A stretch of 64,000 bases of DNA, taken from positions 56,413 through 120,412 of the forward strand of contig JALOBU010000009.1 of the NCBI GenBank assembly GCA_023228145.1, given 5' to 3'. The notes under the pieces were generated by a model. That model searched no databases. It had not been told where the DNA came from and saw only the letters and a list, made by a program, of their open reading frames with translations. Shown piece by piece: positions 16,850-25,469 of the stretch. The position numbers were made by a program, and so were the translations under genes. Source of the stretch: Bacteroidales bacterium. Lineage in GTDB: Bacteria > Bacteroidota > Bacteroidia > Bacteroidales > CAIWKO01. Within the stretch, counting starts at the first letter, position 1. Every line of letters begins with the position of its first letter.

Positions 16850-18643
16850 TTATTCATGAACTTTGGGTTCGCGACCAACCACTTCACAGGACTCGAGCAC
16901 TGCTTTGTGCATATCGAATTCACTGTGGTAATCTATATCATGTACTCTTGCATCGTACAATTCTCTGAAATTTCTTATAGTAGTTGCTATCGGATTTGAA
17001 GATGTCTGCCCAAGTCCGCAACGTGTAGTTTTGCGCAGAATTTCGCTCCAGGCAAGCATATCTTCAATATCTTTTTTAATCGCATGCCCCTCGACCACTT
17101 TTTCGATGGCTTTCTTCAGTATCATGTTAAAAGACCGGCAGGTAACACATGAGCCGCATGATTCATCAGCAAAGAATTCCATAAAATTCAACACGACATC
17201 TTTTAACAGGTCGCGTTTTTTACCTATTACAATCATAGAGCCTCCCGTCGGAAGGTCTTCCAGAGCTATCTTTCTGTCGAATTGGCTGGGAGGAATACAG
17301 ATTCCTGATGGCCCAGCCACCTGAACGGCTTGAATATCTTCTGCTCCCACCATTGCCAGCATGTCTTTAATGCTCATGCCCCATTCTATTTCATAAACAC
17401 CGGGGTTTTTGCAGTCGCCGGAAACACTGATAACTTTTGTTCCTGACGATTCTTTTGTTCCCAACGCATTGAGCCATTCTCCTCCCTTATCCAAAATCCG
17501 TGCAACAGAGCAGAAAGTTTCCACGTTATTTACAATAGATGGTTTGTTTTTGTAACCTTTCTGGGCAGGAAATGGCGGACGGTTGCGTGGTTCACCGCGT
17601 TTGCCCTCAGCCGATTCTATCAATCCTGATTCTTCTCCGCAAACATAAGCGCCGGCGCCAAATTGTATCCTTATATCAAAGTCAACACCTTTGCCCATAA
17701 TATTTTTTCCAAGAAGGTTTTTAGAATACATTTCCTTGAGTGTATTTTCCAGAAATGCTTTCAGGTACTTATATTCTTTTCTGACATACAAAATACCTTC
17801 TTTAGCTCCAATGGCATAACCGCCAATGGCCATACCTTCAAACAACATTTCAGAGCGTTCGGTCATCAGCACACGATCTTTGAAAGTACCCGGCTCGCCT
17901 TCATCAGCATTACATAACACATATTTATCCCCGGATTCGCGTGAACAGAAATCCCATTTTAATCCTGTTGGAAATCCGGCACCGCCTCTTCCGCGAAGAT
18001 TGGATTTTTTAATCTCCTCTATCACTGATTTGGGCTCCAGTTCAAGGGCTTTGTTAAGCCCCGCTCCGGTTTGATATGCATCAAAAATAACAGGACCAGT
18101 TTTTTTAATATTATTTTTTACCATTGATTTTATCAATGGGTGGGAATTGTTGCCATCACCGTACTCAGTAACCATTTCGGCAACAGCCTTTCCGGCACGC
18201 ATACCCGTAATGATTTTTTTCACTTTTTCACGGGTGAGGGAGGTAAAAACCACGTCATTAATAATGGCTGCCGGTTCCTGATCGCTCATGCCTATACAAG
18301 CTGTATAGTGCAAACTGGCAAGATTGTCGGGTGTTAATTCGCCAAACTTAATACCGAGTTGTTTTTCAAATTCATCGGCAACATCCGTCATGCCCTTCAT
18401 GCAGGAAACCACGCTATTGTTAAGATACACAGCATATTTACCTACAGGTTTGCAGGTAAAGAAATGGTAAAATGAGCGCGTCTGTATTACGTCAACTTCA
18501 GAAATATGAAGTTTTTCCGCAATCACCGCCACTGCATCGTCTGAAACACAACCAAATTCCGACTGGACACCTGCTAAAATATCCATCAGCCGGGTTGCAT
18601 CCTTACCATAAGCTTCAATAATACTAATAATTTTTTCTTTCAT
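16850..18643 (-). CDS. hoxF: Hydrogenase diaphorase flavoprotein HoxF (NuoE-NuoF fusion)
   Basis: The NAD(H)-binding flavoprotein, 597 residues. Residues 1-150 are a NuoE/HoxE-like thioredoxin-fold domain, but only two of the four cluster Cys are present: Cys81 and Cys116, with Asn76 and Ser120 at the other two places. Residues about 190-580 are NuoF-like: FMN/NAD motifs RGRGGAGFPTGLKW and NADEGEPGTFKDR, the segment AYVCGEESGLIESAEG, and a [4Fe-4S] site SCGSCVTCRSF with a distal Cys in TTRCGLGQTSSNP. It oxidises or makes NADH for the HoxYH module. It is the first gene of the operon. Confidence 0.95.
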   Translation of the reverse strand: MKEKIISIIEAYGKDATRLMDILAGVQSEFGCVSDDAVAVIAEKLHISEVDVIQTRSFYHFFTCKPVGKYAVYLNNSVVSCMKGMTDVADEFEKQLGIKFGELTPDNLASLHYTACIGMSDQEPAAIINDVVFTSLTREKVKKIITGMRAGKAVAEMVTEYGDGNNSHPLIKSMVKNNIKKTGPVIFDAYQTGAGLNKALELEPKSVIEEIKKSNLRGRGGAGFPTGLKWDFCSRESGDKYVLCNADEGEPGTFKDRVLMTERSEMLFEGMAIGGYAIGAKEGILYVRKEYKYLKAFLENTLKEMYSKNLLGKNIMGKGVDFDIRIQFGAGAYVCGEESGLIESAEGKRGEPRNRPPFPAQKGYKNKPSIVNNVETFCSVARILDKGGEWLNALGTKESSGTKVISVSGDCKNPGVYEIEWGMSIKDMLAMVGAEDIQAVQVAGPSGICIPPSQFDRKIALEDLPTGGSMIVIGKKRDLLKDVVLNFMEFFADESCGSCVTCRSFNMILKKAIEKVVEGHAIKKDIEDMLAWSEILRKTTRCGLGQTSSNPIATTIRNFRELYDARVHDIDYHSEFDMHKAVLESCEVVGREPKVHE

Positions 18644-18688
18644 ATCTTGTTTTAAATTAGTTGTATTTACATTTTATAAACAGGTTGA

Positions 18689-18696
18689 CAAATTTA
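18689..18696 (-). promoter_or_regulatory. Predicted -7 element (TAAATTTG) of the hox operon
   Basis: The minus strand reads TAAATTTG, giving a transcript start near 18682 and a leader of about 40 bases. No -33 match at normal spacing is seen, which would suit a promoter that needs an activator. Confidence 0.5.
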
Positions 18697-18750
18697 TATA
18701 CTTTTTTGTAATTATTAAACATTATCAAAAAAATTTATTAAGTATCTTAC

Positions 18751-18769
18751 TTATTGACGTACTATAATA
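18751..18769. promoter_or_regulatory. Candidate operator shared by the hox and hyp operons
   Basis: In hox orientation it reads TATTATAGTACGTCAATAA. Its TTATAGTACGTCA part matches the hypF upstream TTATTGTACGTCA at 12 of 13 positions. The arms TTAT and ATAA form a dyad. Its centre lies about 76 bases upstream of the predicted transcript start. Confidence 0.35.
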
Positions 18770-18828
18770 TCTTGTTGATTTACATGTTGTGTTTTTTATG
18801 TTAAATTGTTGCAAAAAAACAATGATTA

Positions 18829-19311
18829 TGAAAAAAACATTCCTAGTACAGCTTTTTGTACCGTTTTTATAAAATCACAAACCAATAAAGAAAAACCACA
18901 ATTCGACATCTCTTTTTCGGAATTTGAAAAAAGTGATTTTTTCTGAGATTCAAGACAAAACACGTCTACCTGTGAAGGGCATTTTCTGTTGTTCACAAAT
19001 GCTATCAGTCTTGATGCCAAATGTGATGACATCAATATAAAACTTAATTTCAACTTTCTTTCAATGATACCATTGACTTATCAAAGGAAAACCTTACCGA
19101 CAAAACACGTGGTTCCAATATAAAATGTATTTTTCGCGTTGCTTCGAGGGTAATATTTATTTCCGGAAAATTCCAGTTCATGACAGAACTCGAATGGACA
19201 AGCGCTTACTATTCCACCAAAGCACTTAATGCATTGCCCAATAAGAAAGGTGTTATCGGAAGAAATGCTAACGATATCGGCAACCTGAGAATTCTTTTTG
19301 CAGTACAGTAA
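18829..19311 (+). pseudogene. Decayed secreted / outer-membrane protein gene
   Basis: An ATG at 18829 opens a signal-peptide-like start (MKKTFLVQLFVPFL) that stops at once. Protein-like sequence then continues in other frames: KSQTNKEKPQFDISFSEF, broken by a TGA, then ISLDAKCDDINIKL, and finally in a further frame SGKFQFMTELEWTSAYYS to GRNANDIGNLRILFAVQ with a stop at 19309-19311. At least two frameshifts and one nonsense codon are needed to join the pieces. The final strand pattern resembles the last beta strands of an outer-membrane porin-like protein, but I cannot name the family. A strong terminator follows. Confidence 0.65.
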
Positions 19312-19338
19312 AATTTCTAATATATTTATATTCGTTCT

Positions 19339-19376
19339 TAAAGGAGATGCTTTTTAAGTATCTCCTTTTTTTATTA
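19339..19376 (+). terminator. Rho-independent terminator
   Basis: AAAGGAGATGC and GTATCTCCTTT pair around a T-rich loop and are followed by a T tract. It ends the decayed gene and insulates ypfJ. Confidence 0.8.
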
Positions 19377-19386
19377 AAAATATTTG

Positions 19387-19394
19387 TAAATTTG
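19387..19394 (+). promoter_or_regulatory. Predicted -7 element (TAAATTTG) of the YpfJ-like gene
   Basis: A perfect TAnnTTTG match between the terminator and the start codon at 19431, preceded by TATTTG. Confidence 0.5.
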
Positions 19395-19430
19395 GGGTTA
19401 CATCATTATTTATAACTAAAAAATTTCATT

Positions 19431-20282
19431 ATGAAATGGTCAGGCAGAAGACAAAGTGATAATGTCGAAGACCGCAGGGGAATCAGCGGCAAAGGCTTAG
19501 CCGGTATTGGCGGTATAGGTGCTATCATTATTGCAGTTATAGCATTTTTTATCACCAAAGACCCTTCGCAGCTTATCAACACTTTACAACAAACTACAAC
19601 CCAGCAGGAACAGCTCGACCCGGAAACAAAAGCCAAACAGGATCAATTGGCTCAATTTATTGGTGTTGTTTTGGCTGACACAGAGGATGTCTGGAACACA
19701 CTTTTTTCTTCAATGGGAAAAACCTATGAGGAACCCAAACTTGTTCTTTTCACCAATGCCGTACAATCGGCTTGCGGATATGCCCAATCGGCCACAGGCC
19801 CCTTTTATTGCTCGGGAGATGCCAAAGTATATATTGATTTGGGATTTCTTGAGGAACTACAGGAACAACTTGGTGCACAGGGTGATTTCGCCCAGGCTTA
19901 CATCATTGCACATGAAGTAGGACACCATGTCCAGAACCTTCTGGGAACTCTCGATAAAGTGCATTCACAGAGCAACACACTCAGCGAAGAAGAATATAAT
20001 GCTATGACTGTAAGGTTAGAACTTCAGGCCGATTTTCTTGCCGGGGTGTGGGCCCATCATGCACAAAAAATGAAATCGATACTTGAAAGCGGCGACATTG
20101 ACGAAGCCGTGAATGCTGCCGGCGCCGTGGGAGATGACAGGATACAGATGCAAAACCAGGGTTATGTTGTTCCTGACTCCTTTACGCACGGTACTTCCGA
20201 ACAACGCACCCGATGGTTTTTATTAGGTTTTAAAACGGGCGATATCAGCAAAGGCGACACTTTCAACGCAAGAACTTTATAA
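19431..20282 (+). CDS. YpfJ-family neutral zinc metallopeptidase
   Basis: A 283-residue member of the YpfJ/KPN_02809 family. The N-terminus MKWSGRRQSDNVEDRRG is typical, followed by a transmembrane helix (about 22-45, GIGAIIIAVIAFFI). The zinc-protease motif HEVGHHVQNLLG lies around residues 163-174, and a third ligand is likely in the ELQADFLAGVWAHH segment. The C-terminal FTHGTSEQRTRWFLLGFKTG is also characteristic. It is probably anchored in the inner membrane; its substrates are unknown. Confidence 0.95.
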   Translation: MKWSGRRQSDNVEDRRGISGKGLAGIGGIGAIIIAVIAFFITKDPSQLINTLQQTTTQQEQLDPETKAKQDQLAQFIGVVLADTEDVWNTLFSSMGKTYEEPKLVLFTNAVQSACGYAQSATGPFYCSGDAKVYIDLGFLEELQEQLGAQGDFAQAYIIAHEVGHHVQNLLGTLDKVHSQSNTLSEEEYNAMTVRLELQADFLAGVWAHHAQKMKSILESGDIDEAVNAAGAVGDDRIQMQNQGYVVPDSFTHGTSEQRTRWFLLGFKTGDISKGDTFNARTL

Positions 20283-20311
20283 GTATCTTCATTTCAAACC
20301 AACCTTAGGGA

Positions 20312-22216
20312 TCATATTTCCGAAAGTTCAGACAGATTGAGCCACCGGTCTGTTTTCTCTTCTATAAGTTTTTCGATCTCATTATAGCGTTTACCATATT
20401 GGGCAAATTCTTCAGGACTTCCTTCTCCCCCGTTCAACTTCTCAAGCAAAGTGTATTTTTCAGATTCCAGCAAACTGATCTCTTTTTCAAGATTTTCAAA
20501 TTCCCGGGATTCTTTATATGAAAGCTTCCTAACTGTCTTTTCGACAATTACGGGTTTTACCCGATTCAATTTAGGCTTATCTATCCTCTTTTTTTTCTCC
20601 GCTGCCTTCTTTTTCAGTAACGCGTATTCGGTATAATTTCCGGGAAAATCTTTTATCCTGCCACCGCCTTCAAAAACAAACAGATGATCGGTAAGATTAT
20701 CAAGAAAATAGCGGTCGTGCGAAATTATAATAAGGCATCCTTTAAAATCAATAAGAAAATCCTCAAGCGCATTTAATGTCTGAATGTCCAGGTCGTTAGT
20801 CGGTTCGTCAAGGATGAGAAAATTGGGGTTTTTGATAAGAACCATAAGCAGTTGCAACCTTCTCCGTTCTCCGCCGCTCAGGGTGGAAACATAACCATAC
20901 TGAACACTGTGCGTAAAGCCAAAATAATTTAGAAACTGAGAGGCCGACATTTCGTTTTTGCCCATTTTAACATATTCCGCAACATCTTTCACGGCATCGA
21001 GCACCCTTCTGTCTTCTTTCAGTTGTATGGGCTCCTGTGAAAAATAACCGAAAACCACCGTCTGGCCTATAGATATTTTACCTTTATCCTGCCTGAGATT
21101 TCCGGTGATCATATTGATTAACGTAGTTTTACCAACGCCGTTCTTTCCGCAAACACCTATGTGTTCTCCTTTTTTAAAGGTATAGGTAAAATCATCGACA
21201 GCCAAAAAATCTCCGAAGGATTTGGTAACATTATGCATTTCAAGAATTTTGCCACCTATCCTGGTTTCCGTTATGCGAAGGTCCAGATTTTCTGTTTCTA
21301 TTCGTTTTGAGGCTTTTTGCTGCAAGCCTGAAAAAGCTTCAATACGGGCTTTAGATTTGGTGGTCCTCGCCTGTGGCATCCGCCTCATCCATTCCAGCTC
21401 CTTGCGGTAAAGATTCCGGGCACGTTCCAGTTCGGTTTTTTCGATCTCCATCCGCTCAGCCTTTTTCTCGAGGTAATATGAATATTTTCCCTTATACCGA
21501 AAAAGGTTTGTAGAGTCCAGTTCAATTATCTCATCACAGATATTATCCAGAAAATAACGATCGTGGGTAACCAGAATAATGCTGAGGTTTTGTTTCGACA
21601 GGTATTCCTCCAGCCATTCTATCATTTCAATGTCAAGGTGGTTGGTGGGCTCATCGAGTATCATCAGGTCGGTATCTTCAATAAGCGCTTTGGCCAAGGC
21701 AAGCCTTTTGCGTTGCCCGCCCGATAATTCGCCGACATTTTGTTTTATATTGGAGATTTTTAAACGCGAAAGCACCTCGTTGATCCTGGTCTCAAAATCC
21801 CAGGCACTCAGCCCATCCATTTTTTGTATGGTCTGCTCAAGCTGTTTGGTCAGTAATTCTAAATCTTTTGAGTTGCTCTTGTTATGAATGTTTATCTCTT
21901 CCAGAATGCTTTCATAGTTTTTGATCGCCTGAATAAATTCATTGTCGGAATTAAGCAGTGAATTGATCACGGAGAGGTTCGGATCGAGGTCCGGGTTTTG
22001 TTCTAAATAGGTGATCCTTATATCATTGCGAACGATCACCTTTCCATCCTCCGGTATTTCTTTGCCCGCCAGGATATTCAGCAAGGTAGTTTTTCCGGTA
22101 CCGTTGCGGGCTATCAGCGCTACTTTCTGGCCTTTGTCGACACCAAAAGAAATGTCCTTAAAAAGGATTTTTTCTCCGTAAGTTTTGGTCAGGGTTTCGA
22201 CGCTGAGGTAGTTCAT
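20312..22216 (-). CDS. ABC-F family ATPase (Uup-like)
   Basis: A soluble protein with two ABC ATPase domains and no membrane segments, 634 residues from the ATG at 22216 (MNYLSVETLTKTYGEK). Longer upstream reading lacks homology and would run through the predicted promoter. Domain 1 has ARNGTGKTTLL, LSGGQRKRLALAKAL and LMILDEPTNHLD; domain 2 has GKNGVGKTTLI, LSGGERRRLQLL and FLILDEPTNDLD. The interdomain linker is Arg/Lys-rich, and a C-terminal coiled coil (about 560-634) is as in Uup. ABC-F proteins act on ribosomes or DNA-linked processes. It is converging with ypfJ. Confidence 0.95.
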   Translation of the reverse strand: MNYLSVETLTKTYGEKILFKDISFGVDKGQKVALIARNGTGKTTLLNILAGKEIPEDGKVIVRNDIRITYLEQNPDLDPNLSVINSLLNSDNEFIQAIKNYESILEEINIHNKSNSKDLELLTKQLEQTIQKMDGLSAWDFETRINEVLSRLKISNIKQNVGELSGGQRKRLALAKALIEDTDLMILDEPTNHLDIEMIEWLEEYLSKQNLSIILVTHDRYFLDNICDEIIELDSTNLFRYKGKYSYYLEKKAERMEIEKTELERARNLYRKELEWMRRMPQARTTKSKARIEAFSGLQQKASKRIETENLDLRITETRIGGKILEMHNVTKSFGDFLAVDDFTYTFKKGEHIGVCGKNGVGKTTLINMITGNLRQDKGKISIGQTVVFGYFSQEPIQLKEDRRVLDAVKDVAEYVKMGKNEMSASQFLNYFGFTHSVQYGYVSTLSGGERRRLQLLMVLIKNPNFLILDEPTNDLDIQTLNALEDFLIDFKGCLIIISHDRYFLDNLTDHLFVFEGGGRIKDFPGNYTEYALLKKKAAEKKKRIDKPKLNRVKPVIVEKTVRKLSYKESREFENLEKEISLLESEKYTLLEKLNGGEGSPEEFAQYGKRYNEIEKLIEEKTDRWLNLSELSEI

Positions 22217-22233
22217 ACAGACAAAATAAGGTG

Positions 22234-22241
22234 CAAAGGTA
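22234..22241 (-). promoter_or_regulatory. Predicted -7 element (TACCTTTG) of the ABC-F gene
   Basis: The minus strand reads TACCTTTG, implying transcription from about 22227, only some 11 bases before the ATG at 22216. It supports that start choice. Confidence 0.55.
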
Positions 22242-22303
22242 TGAAAACTAAGAAAGAAGTGAGAAATTATCCCGGTGTGCTTAAAGCAAAAACTTCGCAT
22301 AAC

Positions 22304-22341
22304 GGGGTACCCCATATGAGATAACTGCGGATCTCATGGGG
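22304..22341 (-). terminator. Two overlapping GC-rich hairpins after the 890-residue protein gene
   Basis: CCCCA-TA-TGAGAT pairs with ATCTCA-TGGGG (22310-22341), 23 bases after the stop. A competing palindrome GGGGTACCCC (22304-22313) shares the CCCC arm. No T tract follows, so termination may be weak. Confidence 0.5.
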
Positions 22342-22364
22342 CAAATTGTTAATTTGGTAAATTG

Positions 22365-25037
22365 TTAAAAAGAACGTACCGCTCTTACTGCTCCCGTATA
22401 ACTTTTACTGGTATTGCTTTGTGCCCCATTGTAGAATCCTTGATACCAAGCATTGTAACCATAAGGAGTGCCGGTATATTCTGACGAACTCCAAAATGCC
22501 CATTCTGAAAATCCGCCAAGTCCAAGAACTTTTAAAGCATAAAGTTTGTTTAATTCATCTTTACTTGGTAAGTACCAGTCATTATAACCTCCTCCATTAT
22601 AGGCACGTGCTATTCCTGCGGCATAAGAAGTTGAAGTCGCTCCTTGCTGACTAATAATTGTATTAGTATTAGCCATTCCTGTACCCAGTGCTGTTGCTGT
22701 AGCGCCAGTGGTAAAATAACTTCCATTGTACCATCTTATACTACTTGATTGATAGGTTGGTGCTACTATTAATCCATGTGTTTCTCCTTCAATATAACCG
22801 GGATCTCCAACTTGTAAGATATAAGCTATGATCCCTCCCTGATAGCTCTTTCCAACATACAAAACAATGGTACCATCAATTTTCCGCCAATCCGTTCCGT
22901 CATAAAAAAATGGAAGTTTGTAATCAGTATTATAAATCATTAACCCTTCAGCAGGGCTAGAAATTGTCGCCATTTGAGCTGTTGTCATTCTTGGAGGTAA
23001 AAAACCCTTAGAAGTACTTGTAACATCAAGTGCGGCAGATGCATCTGGAATAGAAGTTCCTATACCTTGTTGAGAAACATTCACAATAGAATTATTTCCA
23101 GCATCGCTACCGGTAGAAAGAACATCAGTAAGATTTTGCAACTCGTTAGTAACCGAACCATCAATTTCAGTAAAAGAAGTCAGATAACCGGCATCATTTG
23201 TGAATGAACTGACAGTCGTTGGCTGGTTTATTAAATCGGAATAACTGCCCGTAGTTGAAACTGTTGCAAGTGCAGTCCCATTAACCCGGTATGCACCTGA
23301 AACATTTACATCTCCAATAACATCCAATTTGTAAGCCGGTGTTGCTGTACCAATACCAACATTTCCAGTCGCGTCTATAACTGCTTGCTGGGTAGTCGCA
23401 GTTTTGAAAATTACGGAGCCATAGATTCCACCCGTTTTATCTCCACCAGATATTATCACATGGCCAGGCTGCGATCCAAATGTACTTGTACCACCTTGTA
23501 TGTATACTTTACCAGTACCTGCCCCAGTACCTGCAGTTATATTTATGTTTCCACCTTGATTTCCTGAACCAGCCACTAAAGTGATTGACCCTCCAATACC
23601 ATTTGTACCGCTAGCCCCAACTGAACCACCAGTCAATGTTACATTACCACCAACACCAACAATTCCACTGCCTGTAGGACTCGCACCGCCAGAAATATTA
23701 ACATTTCCTGCGCGAGAGGTTGCTGGATTAGTAGGGAACGGAACATTAAATGTTCCACCGGTGATAGAGATATCACCTGCTCTTCCAGAACTATTTTTAG
23801 GGCCATTATTATCGCCTCCTTTAATAATCATATCCCCAACATTGGTATTGCTTGACACAGAATTAGTACTGATCGTCAGTACTGTCCCTTCTCCAGTCAA
23901 TGGCATTATTGCTGGAGTTATAACGGAAGTTGAAAAATCTGCACTGCCAATAACCGAAAGAGCATTACTTGGTGAATTTGTACCAATACCAACATTACCG
24001 GTATTAAAATAAATATTGCTGCTATTCCTTTTCCATATCATAGTATCCAGCTCCGAAAAACTTGTCAGGTATCCTGCTGTTGCATGATTTCCCCAACCAT
24101 AAGATGTAGACCAATTTGTAATATCTGTATTTGTAATTCCGAATGATGGGCTGGCTGTCCATAATTGGTCTGTTTCACTATAACTTGTCAGATAACCAAC
24201 ATCGTTTGTAAATGCACTTAAATTGGATGGCGCCCCGGTTAAACTGCTGTACTGTCCGTCAAATCCTGCTGGCAGTTTTACAAATCCGCCATTGCTTAAA
24301 AAAACAGTATCATGGCTAATGCTCAACACCTGAATTTCGTTGCTTACTGAACCGTCCACTTCGGTTGTAAGATATCCTGCATCATTTGTAAATGTGCTCA
24401 CATTGGTGGGCGTTCCTGTTAGACTGTTATACTGGCCGTCAAAACCGGCTGGCAGTTTTATAAATCCGCCACTGCTTAAAAAAACAGTATCATGGCTAAT
24501 GCTCAACACCTGGATTTCATTGGTTACTGAGCCGTCCACTTCTGTATCCAATTTGTTATTCCAATTGGTGATATCTGAGGAATTAATACCAGCTGCTACA
24601 GATGCACCAAAGATTGGATCGGTTTCCGTAATTGTTCCTGTTATACTTTCCGCAGTTTTAGCATGCAAGGCATAGGGGACGCTTAGCAGTTGGCTTACTC
24701 CCGTAATCGTGTAATTGGTTCCTCCGGCAGGGTCTGTTTCAGTTTTTATGTAATAAGTATCTCCTGCCCAATTAATGCCACTAAAACCTGCGCCACCACC
24801 TATTTCAATGCTTACCAATCCGTTGGCATTGGTTATTGGAGTTTGTGTTTCAGAATAAACAACAGTTCCAGTAGGTGAACCCTGCAAAATACTTATTTGC
24901 ATTCCAACCTGCGTGTTGGTTACCAAGGCATCACTGCTGTCGCGGATTACTGCCTGATAACTCATTTTTTCGGGTGATTGTGCGAATGCACTTGCAGCTA
25001 TTATAACGGCCGCTAAAACTGTGAATATTTTTCTCAT
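22365..25037 (-). CDS. Large secreted repeat protein with C-terminal DUF1566-like domain
   Basis: An 890-residue protein with signal peptide (MRKIFTVLAAVIIAASAFA). Residues about 22-135 form a beta-rich N-terminal domain (KMSYQAVIRDSSDALVTN, LLSVPYALHAKTAES). Residues about 150-300 contain two copies of a 60-residue repeat (EIQVLSISHDTVFLSxGGF ... LPAGFDGQY). A glycine-rich stretch (about 395-550) is followed by GNVGIGTATPAYKLDVIGD, a motif common in tail-fibre-like and adhesin stalks. The C-terminal 150 residues resemble DUF1566/FISUMP lectin-like domains (DWYLPSKDELNKLYAL, FWSSSEY). No T9SS tail is seen. It is likely a surface protein of unknown target. Confidence 0.85.
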   Translation of the reverse strand: MRKIFTVLAAVIIAASAFAQSPEKMSYQAVIRDSSDALVTNTQVGMQISILQGSPTGTVVYSETQTPITNANGLVSIEIGGGAGFSGINWAGDTYYIKTETDPAGGTNYTITGVSQLLSVPYALHAKTAESITGTITETDPIFGASVAAGINSSDITNWNNKLDTEVDGSVTNEIQVLSISHDTVFLSSGGFIKLPAGFDGQYNSLTGTPTNVSTFTNDAGYLTTEVDGSVSNEIQVLSISHDTVFLSNGGFVKLPAGFDGQYSSLTGAPSNLSAFTNDVGYLTSYSETDQLWTASPSFGITNTDITNWSTSYGWGNHATAGYLTSFSELDTMIWKRNSSNIYFNTGNVGIGTNSPSNALSVIGSADFSTSVITPAIMPLTGEGTVLTISTNSVSSNTNVGDMIIKGGDNNGPKNSSGRAGDISITGGTFNVPFPTNPATSRAGNVNISGGASPTGSGIVGVGGNVTLTGGSVGASGTNGIGGSITLVAGSGNQGGNINITAGTGAGTGKVYIQGGTSTFGSQPGHVIISGGDKTGGIYGSVIFKTATTQQAVIDATGNVGIGTATPAYKLDVIGDVNVSGAYRVNGTALATVSTTGSYSDLINQPTTVSSFTNDAGYLTSFTEIDGSVTNELQNLTDVLSTGSDAGNNSIVNVSQQGIGTSIPDASAALDVTSTSKGFLPPRMTTAQMATISSPAEGLMIYNTDYKLPFFYDGTDWRKIDGTIVLYVGKSYQGGIIAYILQVGDPGYIEGETHGLIVAPTYQSSSIRWYNGSYFTTGATATALGTGMANTNTIISQQGATSTSYAAGIARAYNGGGYNDWYLPSKDELNKLYALKVLGLGGFSEWAFWSSSEYTGTPYGYNAWYQGFYNGAQSNTSKSYTGAVRAVRSF
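24181..24545 (-). repeat. Two tandem 180-base repeat units inside the 890-residue protein gene
   Basis: Near-identical blocks occur with an exact 180-base period (for example CCGTCAAA at 24256 and 24436), encoding the 60-residue repeat. The high DNA identity suggests recent duplication. Confidence 0.85.
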
Positions 25038-25132
25038 GGTTTTATTATTATTATTTTAATTTCATTATTATGGTAGCCGATGCTCTCATTTTCGGAAATG
25101 GTTTAATGGTTGTAATTATTAAAACTCCTGCC

Positions 25133-25426
25133 TTAATCAGTTTTAATAATTTTAAATGTTTTTTTTTCTTTATTTGCCTGAAATACTTTTACGAAATAAC
25201 TTGCCGGTAAAAGGTTACTTATAACAATGCTGGTCTTTTTATCAGTAATTATTTGGCTTAGTAAAAGTTTCCCCTGCAAATCATATAGTTGGAAGTTCAA
25301 AGTTGAAGGTTCAATGTCATTAACTTCCAATGTAAGATAATCTGCAGTCGGGTTTGCTGCCTTCAATGGGTTCAATGGCTTTTCTGACCATTTGTATCCT
25401 GCGGTCAGTAATAAGTTAAATGGCAT
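25133..25426 (-). pseudogene. Orphan T9SS type A sorting domain
   Basis: An open frame of 97 codons. From about residue 24 it is a complete-looking T9SS C-terminal domain (ANPTADYLTLEVNDIEP, FQLYDLQGKLLLSQII, SNLLPASYFVKVFQANKEK, FKIIKTD). There is no signal peptide and no cargo domain, and the first 20 residues look random. The conserved start of such domains (PNPTxD) is disrupted (LNPLKAANPTAD). It is best read as the tail of a lost secreted-protein gene left between tpx and the 890-residue protein gene. Expression as a peptide is not excluded. Confidence 0.65.
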
Positions 25427-25469
25427 GACATGGAAAATCTTAGATGGAATAGAATACTTATAATTTTTT

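Noticed and set aside
22217..22315. N-terminal extension of the ABC-F protein
   Set aside because: It has no homology and spans the predicted promoter at 22234-22241.
23581..24012. Proline-rich plus-strand ORF of 143 codons
   Set aside because: It is antisense to the glycine-rich repeat of the 890-residue protein; the composition is an artefact of that repeat.
24181..24545. CRISPR-like repeats
   Set aside because: The period of 180 bases is in frame and coding; there is no repeat-spacer structure.
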